DNA of 64,000 bases from Osedax fenrisi. Taxonomy: Eukaryota; Annelida; Polychaeta; Sabellida; Siboglinidae. Location of the stretch: the NCBI GenBank assembly GCA_964019155.1, contig OZ025242.1, positions 61,356,500 to 61,420,499 of the forward strand. Reading direction: 5' to 3'. Within the stretch, counting starts at the first letter, position 1; each line of letters starts with the position of its first letter. The notes under the pieces were generated by a model, which searched no databases, was not told the origin of the DNA, and saw only the letters and a program-made list of their open reading frames with translations. Below are positions 35,640 through 63,816 of this stretch, in pieces. The translations under genes were made by a program, and so were the position numbers.

Positions 35640-36310
35640 ATAATGTATTATTTAATCAAATTAAATGTTGTAATTATATTGCAGTATATAATATAAATTA
35701 ATATAAATGTGTATTTATCTAATTAAGTTGTAATATTTAAATATTTAATATTTAATTAGTAATGAAATTAACCTAGATAATGCTATTTAAAATTGTACTG
35801 TTACATTTCACATTTTAAATTACTCATGTAAAGTATTATTTTATGTAATTAAAGTTTTTTATTATACTGTAATTTATATATTTAATACAATTTAATATAA
35901 ATGTTTATTTTGATATAATTTAAATACAATTTATAAACAAATTTAAAAGATCTAAGAATTTTAAAATATATCAGATAAAATATAATTTGAAATTACCTAT
36001 ATAAAGTATTATTTATCAAATTAAATGTTGCAGTTATATTTCGATATAAATATATAATATAAATGTTTATATTTATATAATCGAAATGCACATTATAAGC
36101 GTATATAGAAAAAATTAAAGCGATATAAGAATTTAAAAATACACCGATAAATTGTAATTTAAAATTACCTATATAAAGTATTATTTAAGCAAATTACGTG
36201 TTGCGATTATATTACATTATAAATATATAATATAAATAAATATAAATGTTTATTTTGATATAATCGAAATGCATTTTATAAGCGTATATAGAAAAATAAT
36301 CCAAATGTAT
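35640..36310 (+). repeat. degenerate tandem array, about 175-bp unit, 4 copies
   Basis: Units begin near 35,645, 35,832, 36,005 and 36,177 with 'AAGTATTATTTA(T)' followed by 'CAAATTA(A/C)…TGTTG(C/T)(A/G)(A/G)TTATATT', and close with 'AATGTTTAT…TATAATCGAAATGCA'. The array is diverged. No coding. Confidence 0.7.
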
Positions 36311-36501
36311 GTAAAAAATAAATATTATTTATTTAAATATTTGTTATGAAATATCATGTGTCACGTGATGTCGGCCATCTTAAGTTTACAACAATTAAAG
36401 ATCAAAAATCCCCATTCCAGGCACCATGTATGACCAATAATTTAACGTTGGCAAGATATAGCAATACCGATTTATGTAAACTATAAATCTATGGGTTATG
36501 A

Positions 36502-36536
36502 CCATCGATATAAAGAAACTTTCTTTATATCGATGG
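36502..36536. mobile_element. mini-hairpin H1, copy 2, with 6-bp direct repeats
   Basis: A 17-bp perfect stem (CCATCGATATAAAGAAA and its complement) with a single-base loop. Flanked by TTATGA on both sides (36,496-36,501 and 36,537-36,542). It has the same stem as copy 1 but a shorter loop and different flanking repeats. Confidence 0.75.
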
Positions 36537-36551
36537 TTATGACCCGTAACC

Positions 36552-37878
36552 GTATTAGCCAATATATATATTACCATATGCAATGATATTACATAATACC
36601 ATAGCATAATTATGCTATTAATAGCCATAAAAGATAACAATAATTGAGTATAAATTAATTTAATTCAGTTTTATTATATAATATACTCATAATTATTAGA
36701 ATTGCAGCATAATAGCAGCATAATATATTTTTTAAATTAATAGCAGCATAATATTAGCATAATCTTGTTCGTTGATAGTAAAGATCATTTGATCCCTTTT
36801 ATTTATTATTAATAATTAATATTACTAATTAATTAATTTATTTATTTTCTAGATACTTTTTGTATATGTATATTATATATACATTGTATATATAAATTAA
36901 TATTTTATTTCAATGTAAATATATATATATATATATATATATATTTACATAGAATATGTGATAGTTATTATTTTGATATTTTATAAGTATTATTGAATAA
37001 GTAAATTAATATAAAATATAAAAAATAAATTTCTAGAATATTATTAATGAATAATAATTATTAACATATAAAATGTATATACAACATCGCGATACATCTA
37101 TATATTCTATAGAATCGCATATTTAATTATTTAGAAAGCTAACATTATCATAATGTTAAACATTATTATATATTTTGATATAATTTCTATTATTAATAAC
37201 CGCTATTAATCTGAAATCACTATTTAATATATATATATAATCATATGTATTTTGTTAATACATTTATAACTTATTAAATATTAAAATTGCATATTAATAA
37301 CTCATTAAATTAATAAACAATGTAAAATAGATAAATAAATGATATGATAATATATAATTTTAATTTCTCACCGAATTTTATTCTACCTTAGGAGAATTAT
37401 TTAATGGAATATCTTTCTAAATTGATATAATAAATAAAAGTTCTATATCTTCATTTATATTTTGTTATTAAATTATAAATTAATACAAATATAAACGGAT
37501 TATAACAATACATTATCAAACGAATATTGTGCGTGTGTATGTATCATAGAATATAATAAGAATTTGATTTCTTATAAAAATGAGGTAAAATTGGCTGAAA
37601 ATATATATCGCCACCTACTGGATTTTCCACGGAACTACGATATTGACGTTATCCACAACACCCTACCTAGCTTAAATATTAGATATTTTAGTATGTCACT
37701 AAAAGTACTATTAAATAATATATATTTACAAATATGTTAAATAGAAATATACATATATTAGATAATAATTTATTTTAAGTGCACACAAATTTTGGTATAT
37801 TTAAAAATCCATATTTAAAAAGATAAGGGTGTCTTATCCACAACACCCGAAAACTCTCCACAACCCCCTTCCTTCCCC
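36552..37878 (-). repeat. outer inverted repeat, right arm
   Basis: Reverse complement of 23,670-25,024. Ends with 'CCACAACCCCCTTCCTTCCC', then extends into a CCTT-rich slippage tract to about 37,906. Confidence 0.85.
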
Positions 37879-37908
37879 TTCCTCCCCCTTCCTTCCTTCC
37901 CCTTCCTA
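37879..37908. repeat. (CCTT)n-like tract
   Basis: C/T tract continuing the end of the outer right arm and ending in TA. Confidence 0.6.
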
Positions 37909-38714
37909 GCGGTTTCCTCGTCTAGAGCTAGCCAAGAAAAAATCCCGAATGTCATCTATTAATACAAAAATGTATTAGGATAGTTATGGGAGGAGCTACA
38001 TGTATGTATTTGTATAGGAGTGCCTACATATATATACACACATACATAGTTAAATGCATACATATAAACATACCTATAGTATGGTACGTAGATATGTAGG
38101 TATGTAGTTATATACGTAGGTAGCAGGGGCGGATACAGGGGGGGCTAGGGGGGCTCTAGCCCCTCCCCTCATGATTGTAAAATATCAGATTTTAAAATAG
38201 ATAATATGGTTAAATCAGCAAAACCTATAATATCAATTATAGGTAGATTTACACATATTTTATTTTAAGTATATTTTAAGTATATTCATTAATTTTAATC
38301 TAATTTAAAGATATTGGCACTATTTATAATTAATTAACAATAAAACACATGAAGAAAGGTATTTTCTGCAAAAGAAAATACTCGCACAACAATCCATCAA
38401 AGATTACGTTTATAAATCATATAAAGAAAATGGAAATACTCGTAAATTTGAAATGAAGTGGTTACACACATATTCTACACTGTTATGATGATACCCCCTT
38501 AATATTGATTTAAATTGTGCTCTGTTGTATTAAATTTTACTTAGATATGTTATTGTTGACTTGCATTATAGCTGATTGCAGAAGCATGCTTCTTATTTTC
38601 TATCACTGCAATAAAACGAGAAAATTCTTTCAAAGAGTTATTGCGGTAAATAGTTAATTCATGTTTTCTTAAATCTATATAACTATAGTAGGTACTATAG
38701 TGCACTATACTTGT

Positions 38715-38935
38715 ATATAAGATTTTCCGGCAACTTACCGGAAATATTGTAACTTTAAAACATTTGTATATCAAGTTGTAATGGGATACCTCCAATACAG
38801 TTATTATATTTCAGGCAAGTTGTCGGAAAGTACGGGGGTTTCCCACTAAAATTGTAGTTAACTTGATAGAAAATCGTTTTAAAGTTAAAATATTTCAGGC
38901 AACTTGCCGGAAATACTTGTAGTGGGATATCCCCT
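38715..38935. repeat. repeated 'GGCAA(C/G)TTGCCGGAAA' hairpin motifs inside the hAT
   Basis: Near 38,727, 38,813 and 38,897 occur 'TTCCGGCAACTTACCGGAAA', 'TTTCAGGCAAGTTGTCGGAA' and 'TTTCAGGCAACTTGCCGGAA'. Each is a near-palindrome. Two of them share the context 'GTAGTGGGATA/GGGTTTCCCACT'. They may be a separate small insertion or subterminal transposase sites. Confidence 0.5.
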
Positions 38936-39147
38936 TTAGATATAATCATTCTTAATAGAAGACAACATATTTCATTACATGGTAATACTGAGTATTCTAC
39001 TGATCATAATTTTAATTTAGGAAATTTCAATGACTTCAAAAACTATGTAGGCATATATAAACATATATAAATATGGAATTATATGGGAATATATGAAATT
39101 ATATATTAAAAGAACACTTATTAATGTGTAGTAAAAATACGAAATAC

Positions 39148-40712
39148 ACCTCAAAAACAACACACAATGAATTGATATTTGAATGTGGTGAATATATTAA
39201 AGAAAGAATAATATACTTCAATTATAATTGATGATATAAAAAAAGCTAAATATTTTAGTGTACTAGCTAATGAAACCACAGATGTATATAATACTGAACA
39301 AATGGCTTTAGAAATTAGATATTATAATGGTAATTGTATCACTGAAAAGTTTAATTCTTTCATAGGATGTGAAAATCTTAGTGGAGAAAGTAAAGCTAAC
39401 TTAATTATGGATACACTAACTAAAGCTGAATTAAATATTGAAAAATTAAGAGGGTAAGGATATATGGAGCAGGAAATATGTCTGGTAAAGTAAAAGGAGC
39501 GTCAACTATAATTCTGAATAAGTACCCTAAAGCAACATATGTACACTATAGATCACATGTATTAAATCTATCAATAGTAAATGAATGCAAAATGCCATTA
39601 ATTCAAAATATGATGGGCATATTATTAAAAATCTGCATATTTTTTAAATATTCTGCTAAGAGGCACGGTTTATTAGAAGAAAATATTACACAAATTTGTG
39701 TTGAATCTTCTAAAAAGAAATTAGTTAAAGTAAAACAAGATGGGTTGCCAGACATGATGCTTTGCGAGTATTTATCGAATTGTATCAAGCAATAGGTTCA
39801 AACCTACTGGAAATTTTGTTAGACATATAACATGGAATTCAGAAAGTATAACAAAAGTTAACGGTCTTTACAATTCTATGATTAATACACAATTTAGTAT
39901 GTCATTAATTGTATGTAATAATTCAATTGATTTCATAGAAAATTTAACAAATGCTCTCCAGAGTAGGTCAATAGACGCATATAAGGAAAATCATATTCAA
40001 AGTATAATTAAAGGGATACAAGTTTGTAGAGATATTTATGAAGTATAATTAGAATGGAATGAAGAAGCATCACATTTATTATCATATTCAAATGAATGAG
40101 TTTCTTTACCAAGGTTAAATAAAAGACACCTGCTTCATCATCTGAAAAGTATTTAAAAAAAGTAATATCTATTACATTCTTGGATCATATAATAATGGAG
40201 ATGAAAGAAAGACTCAAATACATATTGTATATATCTCTTGGAGCATTATTAATTTCAAAAGTTATGAATGAAAACAAGGATTCATGGAAAGAAAATATAT
40301 TAAAGTTTTATGAATTAGTAAAAGATGATTTACCAAAGATACATTTAATACCGAATTGATTTGTTGGGAAGTTTAATGGACTGAGAATAAAGATCTATAG
40401 ATATAGGTATACCTAATACGATAATAATTCTTAAGTACTTAAGTACTCTTGATAACATGTCAAGGTAAATTGAAATTATTAAATAATTTATAATTTATAT
40501 ATTATTATATAAACTTTTTCCTAATATCTATGAATTTATTGATAGCCACTACCCCAGTTACCTTGTGTGAATGTGAACGTTCATGTAACCGATTAAGAAT
40601 AATAAAGACATATTTACCTTCGACTATGAGTGCAGATCGACTAAATAGACTTTCTTTATTATATATAGTATATATGTATAATACATAAAGACATAGAGAT
40701 CGATTTTGATTA
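39148..40712 (+). pseudogene. hAT transposase, DUF4371 / C-terminal dimerisation domain, broken
   Basis: The order of motifs follows the zf-TTF/DUF4371-type hAT transposases (the '52 kDa repressor of the inhibitor of protein kinase'-like group). It has TQNELIFECGEYIKERI, DDIKKAKYFSVLANETTDV (the FS+LADETTDV box), LRG-stop-GY then GAGNMSGK after a one-base shift (family: LRGQGYDGAGNMSGK), YPKATYVHYRSHVLNLSI, GLPDMMLCEYLSN with a frame change to WVARHDALRVF, and a run to SRSIDAYKENHIQSIIKG. At 40,545-40,660 comes PVTLCECERSCNRLRIIKTY, then LPSTMSADRLNRLSLLYI, the hAT C-terminal dimerisation domain. A (TA)-rich insertion splits LLYI from HKDIEIDFDYII. At least two frameshifts and several stops make it non-functional. 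Confidence 0.85.
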
Positions 40713-41024
40713 TATTATTTCCAAATTTCATTACGTAATCCAATAAGAATGCAATTGATTAATATATTGGATTAATAGTTTTTATTCAATAAAATATAAA
40801 ATATTATTCTATTTAATTTAATATAGTATTTAATTTATATATATATACACAAATATTATTAAATTGAATATTAGCATAGTAAATATGTCTTATTTTAAAA
40901 ATATAGTTTTATTTGAATGTCAGCCCCCCTTGGAAAATTCCGTTCCTGGGTAGGTATGTAGGCATGTAGATAAGTATATAGGTAGGTAGGTTTACCTATA
41001 GGTATGTAGATAGATACCCAGCAA

Positions 41025-43500
41025 ACAACAATATCAGACTTAAATACTTTTTAAATCAGTAATAAATTGTAAGACAGATTAAAATACATGGGGGTTCACG
41101 GTCATTAGATTTCAATGTAAATAGATATGACATTTTATTTTTAAATCTCACGAAATAAGTAAGATTTTCACATAATTTAAATAGCATAAGATTAAGATAT
41201 ATTGTATTAATTTTTAAATGATTAGAATATTAGTTTTGAAAATATCAGAATATTAAAAAAGTAAAATAGGATATATAGGCCTATCACCTATCAACATTAC
41301 ATATTTATTTTTTAAATTTAATTATTAATTAATGATCAACCTATATCTAATCACAAATATTTTCTATAGCTACAATATACATATAATACTAAACATACTG
41401 TGATAATTTGATTAAGTTTAGTTAATTATTTACTGAGAAATAGCAATTTTCATAACAAAAATAAATATTCTGAGATAATTGATGTTAAAGATTGACAATA
41501 TTATTTATCTGCTTTTTAACTCTTATTATTAGGTAAAAGTTATTTTAGCAAATTCTTAAAATTGTAATATTATATTTATATAACTTGTATAATTTGTCGT
41601 GATTTTGACATAAATTACATCTATATAATTTATTGAAAAACAGTGTATTATGTACAGTAGGAGAGCCCGTTTTTGAAAGTTTTGCTATCTCGCTCACAGT
41701 ATGTCATAAATGTCATAATAAACATATTTATGAAGTTTCATCAAAAAATATTTAATATTGGTAAAACGAAAACACTTTAATGAAGAAATAGTTGCATTTA
41801 TTTTACAATGTAAATTTCTATAAATAGAATATTTTTTTAATGTATTTTATATATTTTTAAAAATAAAATATTTGGCAAATACGTGTATAAATATATAAAA
41901 TATTATAAAATTAATAAAGTAACAAATTATTTAAAAATTTCAAATTAATTAAAAAAAAATTTATTTTTTAATTAATGTAATCTATTCGACTATTTTTTTA
42001 TTAAATTATTTTAATAAAGGGGATGTCACAGTTTTGAAATGATAAAAAAAAATTATTTTGTATTTATTTTTTATTCCATAATATTAATAAATGTAGTGTG
42101 TTTTAGTAACTGTATAAATATCAGCCGCGAATTCAATCTAGAAATGCCATAAAATTGATTTTTAAATTGTTATTTTAAATTATTATCAATATATTGATAT
42201 CTATAGATATGTATACTTTCAACTTTCAAATGCTGTTTTCTCAGAATAATTATTTCGCGCTAGGTATGGGTGTATAAAAGACTGGTTATCAAAAACTAGT
42301 ATATGTATTCTACTAATTGTTATTGCATTATATAAATAACATATATATGAATACTCCTATAGTAGAAATTTTCTAAATTTGTAGGTCCTGTGTATAATTG
42401 CAAAAAATAACAATTTCTATAGAAATTCCGTAAATTAACAAAGTAAAATGTTTATGCACATATATATATAGTATATAATATATATATTATAAAAAAATTT
42501 CTATAGCTACATGTGTATACATTTAATGAATAGAATACAAAAAAAAAATAGCTCAATTCAATGAGTAGAATTCTGCGCCCACTGTTTTCTATAGACCCAT
42601 TATTTGCTATTTCTATACATGGTGAGGCGTGCGTCGTGTGACATCCTCTTAAGGATCAAACTTTGTTGTGAGCCTATAATTGATATCTACGAGGTATAAT
42701 AAAAAATATATATTTATTTTTTCATACAACATTTTTTACGACTAGTTTACACTGACATTTATTTTTTTGTTAAAATGCTCAATAAAAGTCATTTTTTGAA
42801 TAAATATATGCTATTTTTAAATCAATACTTATAATTTTATATTAATATAATGATGATAAACATATATAATTTATTTTTTTTTTTTTATTATTCCATTGAT
42901 AATTTTATTTTCGATTTAGAAAAAATTTAAAAATTAAATTAAAATTTCCGTGGATCGGTTTAATTATTTAAAAAAAATTGTTTGCAATATTTATTAAGGA
43001 GGTTTTTATATACTTCATATGCTAAAAGGCAATTTTTACTTGGAAACAATTTTTTTTTCATATATCTGTAATTTAAATTTTTTCATCAATTTTTAATGTA
43101 AATTCCTATCTATTTTTGAATATGGTTTCGCTCTCTGAATTGTTGTCATTTTTCAATTATTATTATTTTTTATAACTGGAATGATTAACAGGAGTTATTC
43201 CGAGCGAGATGGAACTTTTATGTGAAGGGAACTAAAAAAGTTACCAAAACGGGCTCTCCTATTGTACAGTAATTTTATGCCATTTTTTATTCATTATTTT
43301 ATTAGAAATAGGTAGTGTTATAAAATTATGTATTTTATGCTTTATATATGTTTTTAACATATTTTGACATATCATATATTATACATGTAGTAATCTAATT
43401 TTTAAATAAAATTTTTTTATTTTATAGACCGTGAATCCTCTCAAGACAGATTTAAATATATCTTATATATGGAGATTATTAAATCAGACTTAAATCAGGC
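41025..43500. mobile_element. possible older MITE with 'CCCAGCAAACA' end, split by the next element
   Basis: The left end 'ACCCAGCAAACAACAATATC' is the same type as the ends of the 44,543-44,735 MITE. 'ATCAGACTTAAAT' and 'GGGGTTCACGGTC' near 41,034-41,105 are mirrored or repeated at 43,427-43,495 ('GACCGTGAATCCTC', 'ATCAGACTTAAAT'). The layout suggests one element interrupted by the TIR element at 41,658-43,261. Confidence 0.4.
41658..43261. mobile_element. 1.6-kb TIR transposon, no transposase seen
   Basis: The ends are TAGGAGAGCCCGTTTTTGAA and, reverse-complemented, TAGGAGAGCCCGTTTTGGTA. The flanks ATGTACAG (41,650-41,657) and TTGTACAG (43,262-43,269) agree in 7 of 8 bases, suggesting an 8-bp target duplication. 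The interior is A+T-rich. It includes 'TCAGAATAATTATTTCGCGC' and 'CTAGGTATG' at about 42,240-42,270, shared in reverse with the element at 63,187-63,816. No long coding frame is seen, so it is non-autonomous or decayed. Confidence 0.75.
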
Positions 43501-44542
43501 TTTACTACTTAATTATGAAAGCAGTAGAAATATGTTTTAATAAAGTTTTAAGTTTAACATATGTCATACGTTTAGTGGAAATGTTTAGTAGTCCACTTCA
43601 TTGTTCAAGTATTCAATGTTATAGTATATCAAATGGTGTTCAATCAAAAAGAACTATTTGTATTACAGTCAATATTATATATTGTATAGAAGAGTGGCTC
43701 AAATGTAAGTAAATCTGTTTTTAGTAGGATATAGTACCGACATTTTATTGCAATCTATGATGATGGTTTAGTATTTTCTAGTGTAATATAATATAACAAT
43801 TTGTGTATCTATCACCATGTTGTCAATATGTAATTATGATTGGTTACTTATACACTATAGTTGTCATCATTGTTTTACTTCCAACAATATTTCTAATATT
43901 TGTATATTAGAAAAGGCCATTGGCATTGATTTTGGGTATGAACTTTATTTTTAAACTAATATTTATTTGTAGTCGACACGAAAATGAAATTATTTTTTTA
44001 ACATCGATAAATAATGTATTCTTTATTATATCAAATAAAATTTCAGAAAATATATATTAATATATATTTTAATCTTTAAAAATTAAAATATATTATCTTG
44101 AATTAACTTTCGTTTGAATTTTACATTTAATAATAAATATAATACATTTATATCAAATTTTAAAAGCTATTTAAATATCTTAAATTGTACTAGACTTTTT
44201 AAAAGATATAATAAATGTAATTTACGAATACATTTAATTAAAATAGTGCATTCATTTTTATCAGCAGAATTATAATTATAAATATATTACATAGTTTCCT
44301 TAAGGTATTACCTACAAATGTAATAGAATTCTATTCAACGTATAATAAATGTGTTTATATTATTAGGATGTTAATTGTTTGATTAAAGATGAACATGAAC
44401 TGAAGAAATTGTGTTACTCTGGCGTCATTGATTCCCCTTACGATTTACGATTCACGGGATAACAAGTAACTAAGTAAGTAAGTAACAAGTAAGTATATTA
44501 TTAGTGTTCTAACTAGAGGTATACTGTACAATACAGCGAGTA
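43270..44542. other. no supported gene
   Basis: Contains a 65-codon open frame at 43,515-43,712 that ends in a GTAAGT donor-like sequence, and an acceptor-like start with 31 codons at 44,369-44,462 (DVNCLIKDEHELKKLCYSGV…). Neither is recognised and their phases do not join through a third exon, so no gene is called. Confidence 0.4.
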
Positions 44543-44735
44543 TACCCAGCAAACAGTAAGAGCAGCATAATAGCAGCATAACAGCAAATGCTAGAGCCTC
44601 AAATGTTTACATTGTGCTATTATGCTGCTATTAAATGTCTATTATGCTGCTATTAATTTGTAATGATATTATGCTGCTGTTATGCTGCTATTAATTTTAA
44701 ATGTCTATTATGCTGCTCTTACTGTTTGCTGGGTA
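44543..44735. mobile_element. MITE with 'ACCCAGCAAACAGTAAGAGC' ends
   Basis: Terminal repeats of about 30 bp ('TACCCAGCAAACAGTAAGAG' and its complement, both continuing 'CAGCATAATAG') enclose repeats of 'TATTATGCTGCTATTAA'. The same internal 11-12-bp motif occurs in the outer palindrome arms at 24,850-24,885 and 36,700-36,765. TA flanks both ends. No coding. Confidence 0.75.
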
Positions 44736-45244
44736 CAGTGCAAATATTGATAACGCTAATTATACAGGCTGAGGCATAGAGAAGCTAAACTACTTACGAG
44801 AAATATCACCGCCGTTTATATGATTTGTATTTAGAGCAATGTAATATTATCACACATTCTAAATATAGCTTCTTAAACCTACGCGTTTATACATATAAAT
44901 AATATGTTATGATGCAATAGCTAATTAGATACATCTAACTTGGTGACAGCTATTAGTAAATATTATTATTAATATTGGCCGACTAAAATGAACGTAATTA
45001 TCTATTACTCTCTATCTGTTCAATACTGTCTGTTATTATATTATCATGTTTATTTAGCCTCTTAATGCCTATATTATTATAAATAAATCCTGTCATTAAT
45101 GGTTATATCGTAGCACATATATAACAAGTTCATAGTCAATTAGTTATAACAAGGACGTATGCTAAAACATATTTAATGAAACTTCTATTCTCGGCTCGAG
45201 TGATCGTATCATGTTTCAGTAGTACACACTTGAATATAAAATAA

Positions 45245-45295
45245 AAAATCCCCTCTGTCCCCCCCAACATGTTGCAGCGCCCCTATAGCTAGTAG
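45245..45295 (-). mobile_element. possible hAT-like end remnant
   Basis: On the minus strand 'TATAGGGGCGCTGCAACATG' runs into 'TTGGGGGGGACAGAGGGGAT'. It has the character of a G-rich hAT end but no partner was found. Confidence 0.25.
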
Positions 45296-45439
45296 GAATA
45301 TCTACTACCGATATACGATGTGGTTAATATATCTAGTAATCAAGTTATGTGAACACGAGCGTATAACAATGTATAGAAAAAATTTATTTAATACATAATG
45401 AATATGTGCTATGCGATGGTGGACGATGCTCTCACACGC

Positions 45440-62434
<16,995 letters not shown>

Positions 62435-62481
62435 CTGTGTACGGGCGGGGCGGGGGGGGTATTAGTCATGCGTAGTGTTGT

Positions 62482-62536
62482 GTAGTAGTAGTAGTAGTAG
62501 TAGTAGAAGCAGTAGAAGTAGTAGTAGTAGTAGTAT

Positions 62537-62618
<82 letters not shown>
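62482..62618 (+). repeat. (TAG)n microsatellite
   Basis: About 45 units. On the minus strand it reads as CTA/ACT repeats just upstream of TTC17 exon a. The poly-Thr frame is an artefact. Confidence 0.9.
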
Positions 62619-62620
<2 letters not shown>

Positions 62621-62698
62621 TAACGACACTTATTATTGTTAGAAGACATCTTATGTTAGAAGACATTATCAGTCTCTCTCGTTTATATAATATATATA

Positions 62699-62790
62699 TC
62701 AGGGTTCGAATGATTTAAATCATGATTTAAATCAGCCTAAAAAAATCATATTTTTTTTGATTTAAATCAATATTTCTCAAAGTATATTAT
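62699..62790 (+). mobile_element. hAT-like end with 'GATTTAAATCA' motifs
   Basis: Starts CAGGGTTCGAATGATTTAAA and repeats GATTTAAATCA three times. It resembles the ends at 30,755 and 32,425. The partner end was not found. Confidence 0.4.
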
Positions 62791-62838
62791 ATAATTATTA
62801 GATCATGATTTTATAATATAATAATTATATTCATGATG

Positions 62839-62870
62839 GCCTCCTATATTTCTATAAGGATATAGGAGGC
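62839..62870. repeat. short hairpin 'GCCTCCTATAT'
   Basis: An 11-bp stem with no flanking duplication. Confidence 0.6.
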
Positions 62871-63186
62871 TATTTTACATCATTAATATTTAAATAAATG
62901 AGAATTATATATATATATATATCATAAATTATGATTTATAAACATCAAAGGAAAAATATATAATGTTAAAAAAATAAGAAGTATATATATCATAGAAATT
63001 ATTGGAAAAAGATATAATTTTATTTGTTTCTATATAATATCCAAAAAAGATTGGTGCATTCAAAATTAAGAAATAGACTGGGAATTAATAAAGCTGTAAA
63101 GATTGTATTTATGTATAAATATTTTAATATAAAGTAATTTATTTAAATAATTATCAAAAACGTTTTTATTTGATTTCTTGTATTAA

Positions 63187-63816
63187 GGGGATCCCGCACA
63201 TAACACGCAATTTGCCAATTTCGTGTATAAATAGATAGGAAAAACATAGGTCCACTAAATAGAACTGATATTCTATTCATTCAATTGACATAATTTTTGT
63301 ATTGTATTCATAACATATATATGCATAGGAAAATACAAATTTATTTGTAATATAATTATATTATATATATCTAAATTAAAAATTAGCAATAATAAAATTA
63401 TGGTATTTCTATAGAAATTATCATTTTATATGGTGATAACTACTATAAATTTATTAATTATCTCTCTATTTTACTTATATAAATTCTATATAAAGTAAAA
63501 ACAATTAATATTATAATTATAATAGTTTTTATATTCTATATATTTGAATTCACATACCTAGCGCGAAATAATTATTCTGAGAAAACACCACTTGAAGTTT
63601 GACAGCATAAAAATGTAATATTGAATAGTATATAATATCATTAGTATAGTATATCTTATCTTATCTTCAAAAAAACATTTTTATGCAATTTCTAGACTGA
63701 ATTCAAGTCTCATTTTTTTACAGATAATAAAAAACACTACAATAAGTATTATTATGGAATAAAAAAAAAATTTGAATACAAATAAATTAGCATCACTTTA
63801 AATGTGCGGGATCCCA
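63187..63816. mobile_element. TTAA-target MITE related to the 41.7-kb TIR element
   Basis: The ends GGGGATCCCGCACAT and, reverse-complemented, TGGGATCCCGCACATT are flanked by TTAA (63,183-63,186 and 63,817-63,820). The interior carries 'CTAGCGCGAAATAATTATTC' and 'TGAGAAAAC', the complement of text at about 42,240-42,270, plus 'CTAGA…TTGAATTCA'-type shared sequence. Non-coding. Confidence 0.65.

Larger units (their letters stand above)
23670..37878. mobile_element. 14.2-kb nested palindromic complex
   Basis: The outer borders are the same sequence in opposite orientation (GGGGAAGGAAGGGGGTTGTG at 23,670 and its complement ending at 37,878). The interior holds an L2-like LINE, a second pair of long inverted arms, microsatellites and a hAT-type MITE. 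The left border follows TA and its end resembles the ends of the TA-target MITEs, but no matching TA lies right at 37,879. It may be one large foldback element or several copies of one family inserted in alternating orientation. The sequence alone does not decide. Confidence 0.55.
38124..40948 (+). mobile_element. hAT transposon, almost whole, inactive
   Basis: The left end CAGGGGCGGATACAGGGGGG and the right end (reverse-complemented) CAGGAACGGAATTTTCCAAG then GGGGGCT are typical imperfect hAT terminal repeats. Flanks are GTAGGTAG on the left and GGTAGGTA on the right. The element entered a GTAG-rich repeat, so the 8-bp duplication is present only with a one-base shift. Inside lie a decayed DUF4371/hAT transposase and a set of inverted 'GGCAAGTTGCCGGAAA'-like motifs at 38,715-38,930. 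Confidence 0.85.

Noticed and set aside
35645..36310. CRISPR-like regular spacing
   Set aside because: The whole 175-bp unit is repeated, with no short constant repeat plus unique spacers; the DNA is eukaryotic.
43515..44462. Possible plus-strand gene: open frame at 43,515, 'KAIGIDFG' at about 43,915, terminal-exon-like text at 44,369
   Set aside because: Phases do not connect the pieces, no domain is identifiable, and the IDFG match is too short to claim an Hsp70- or actin-fold protein.
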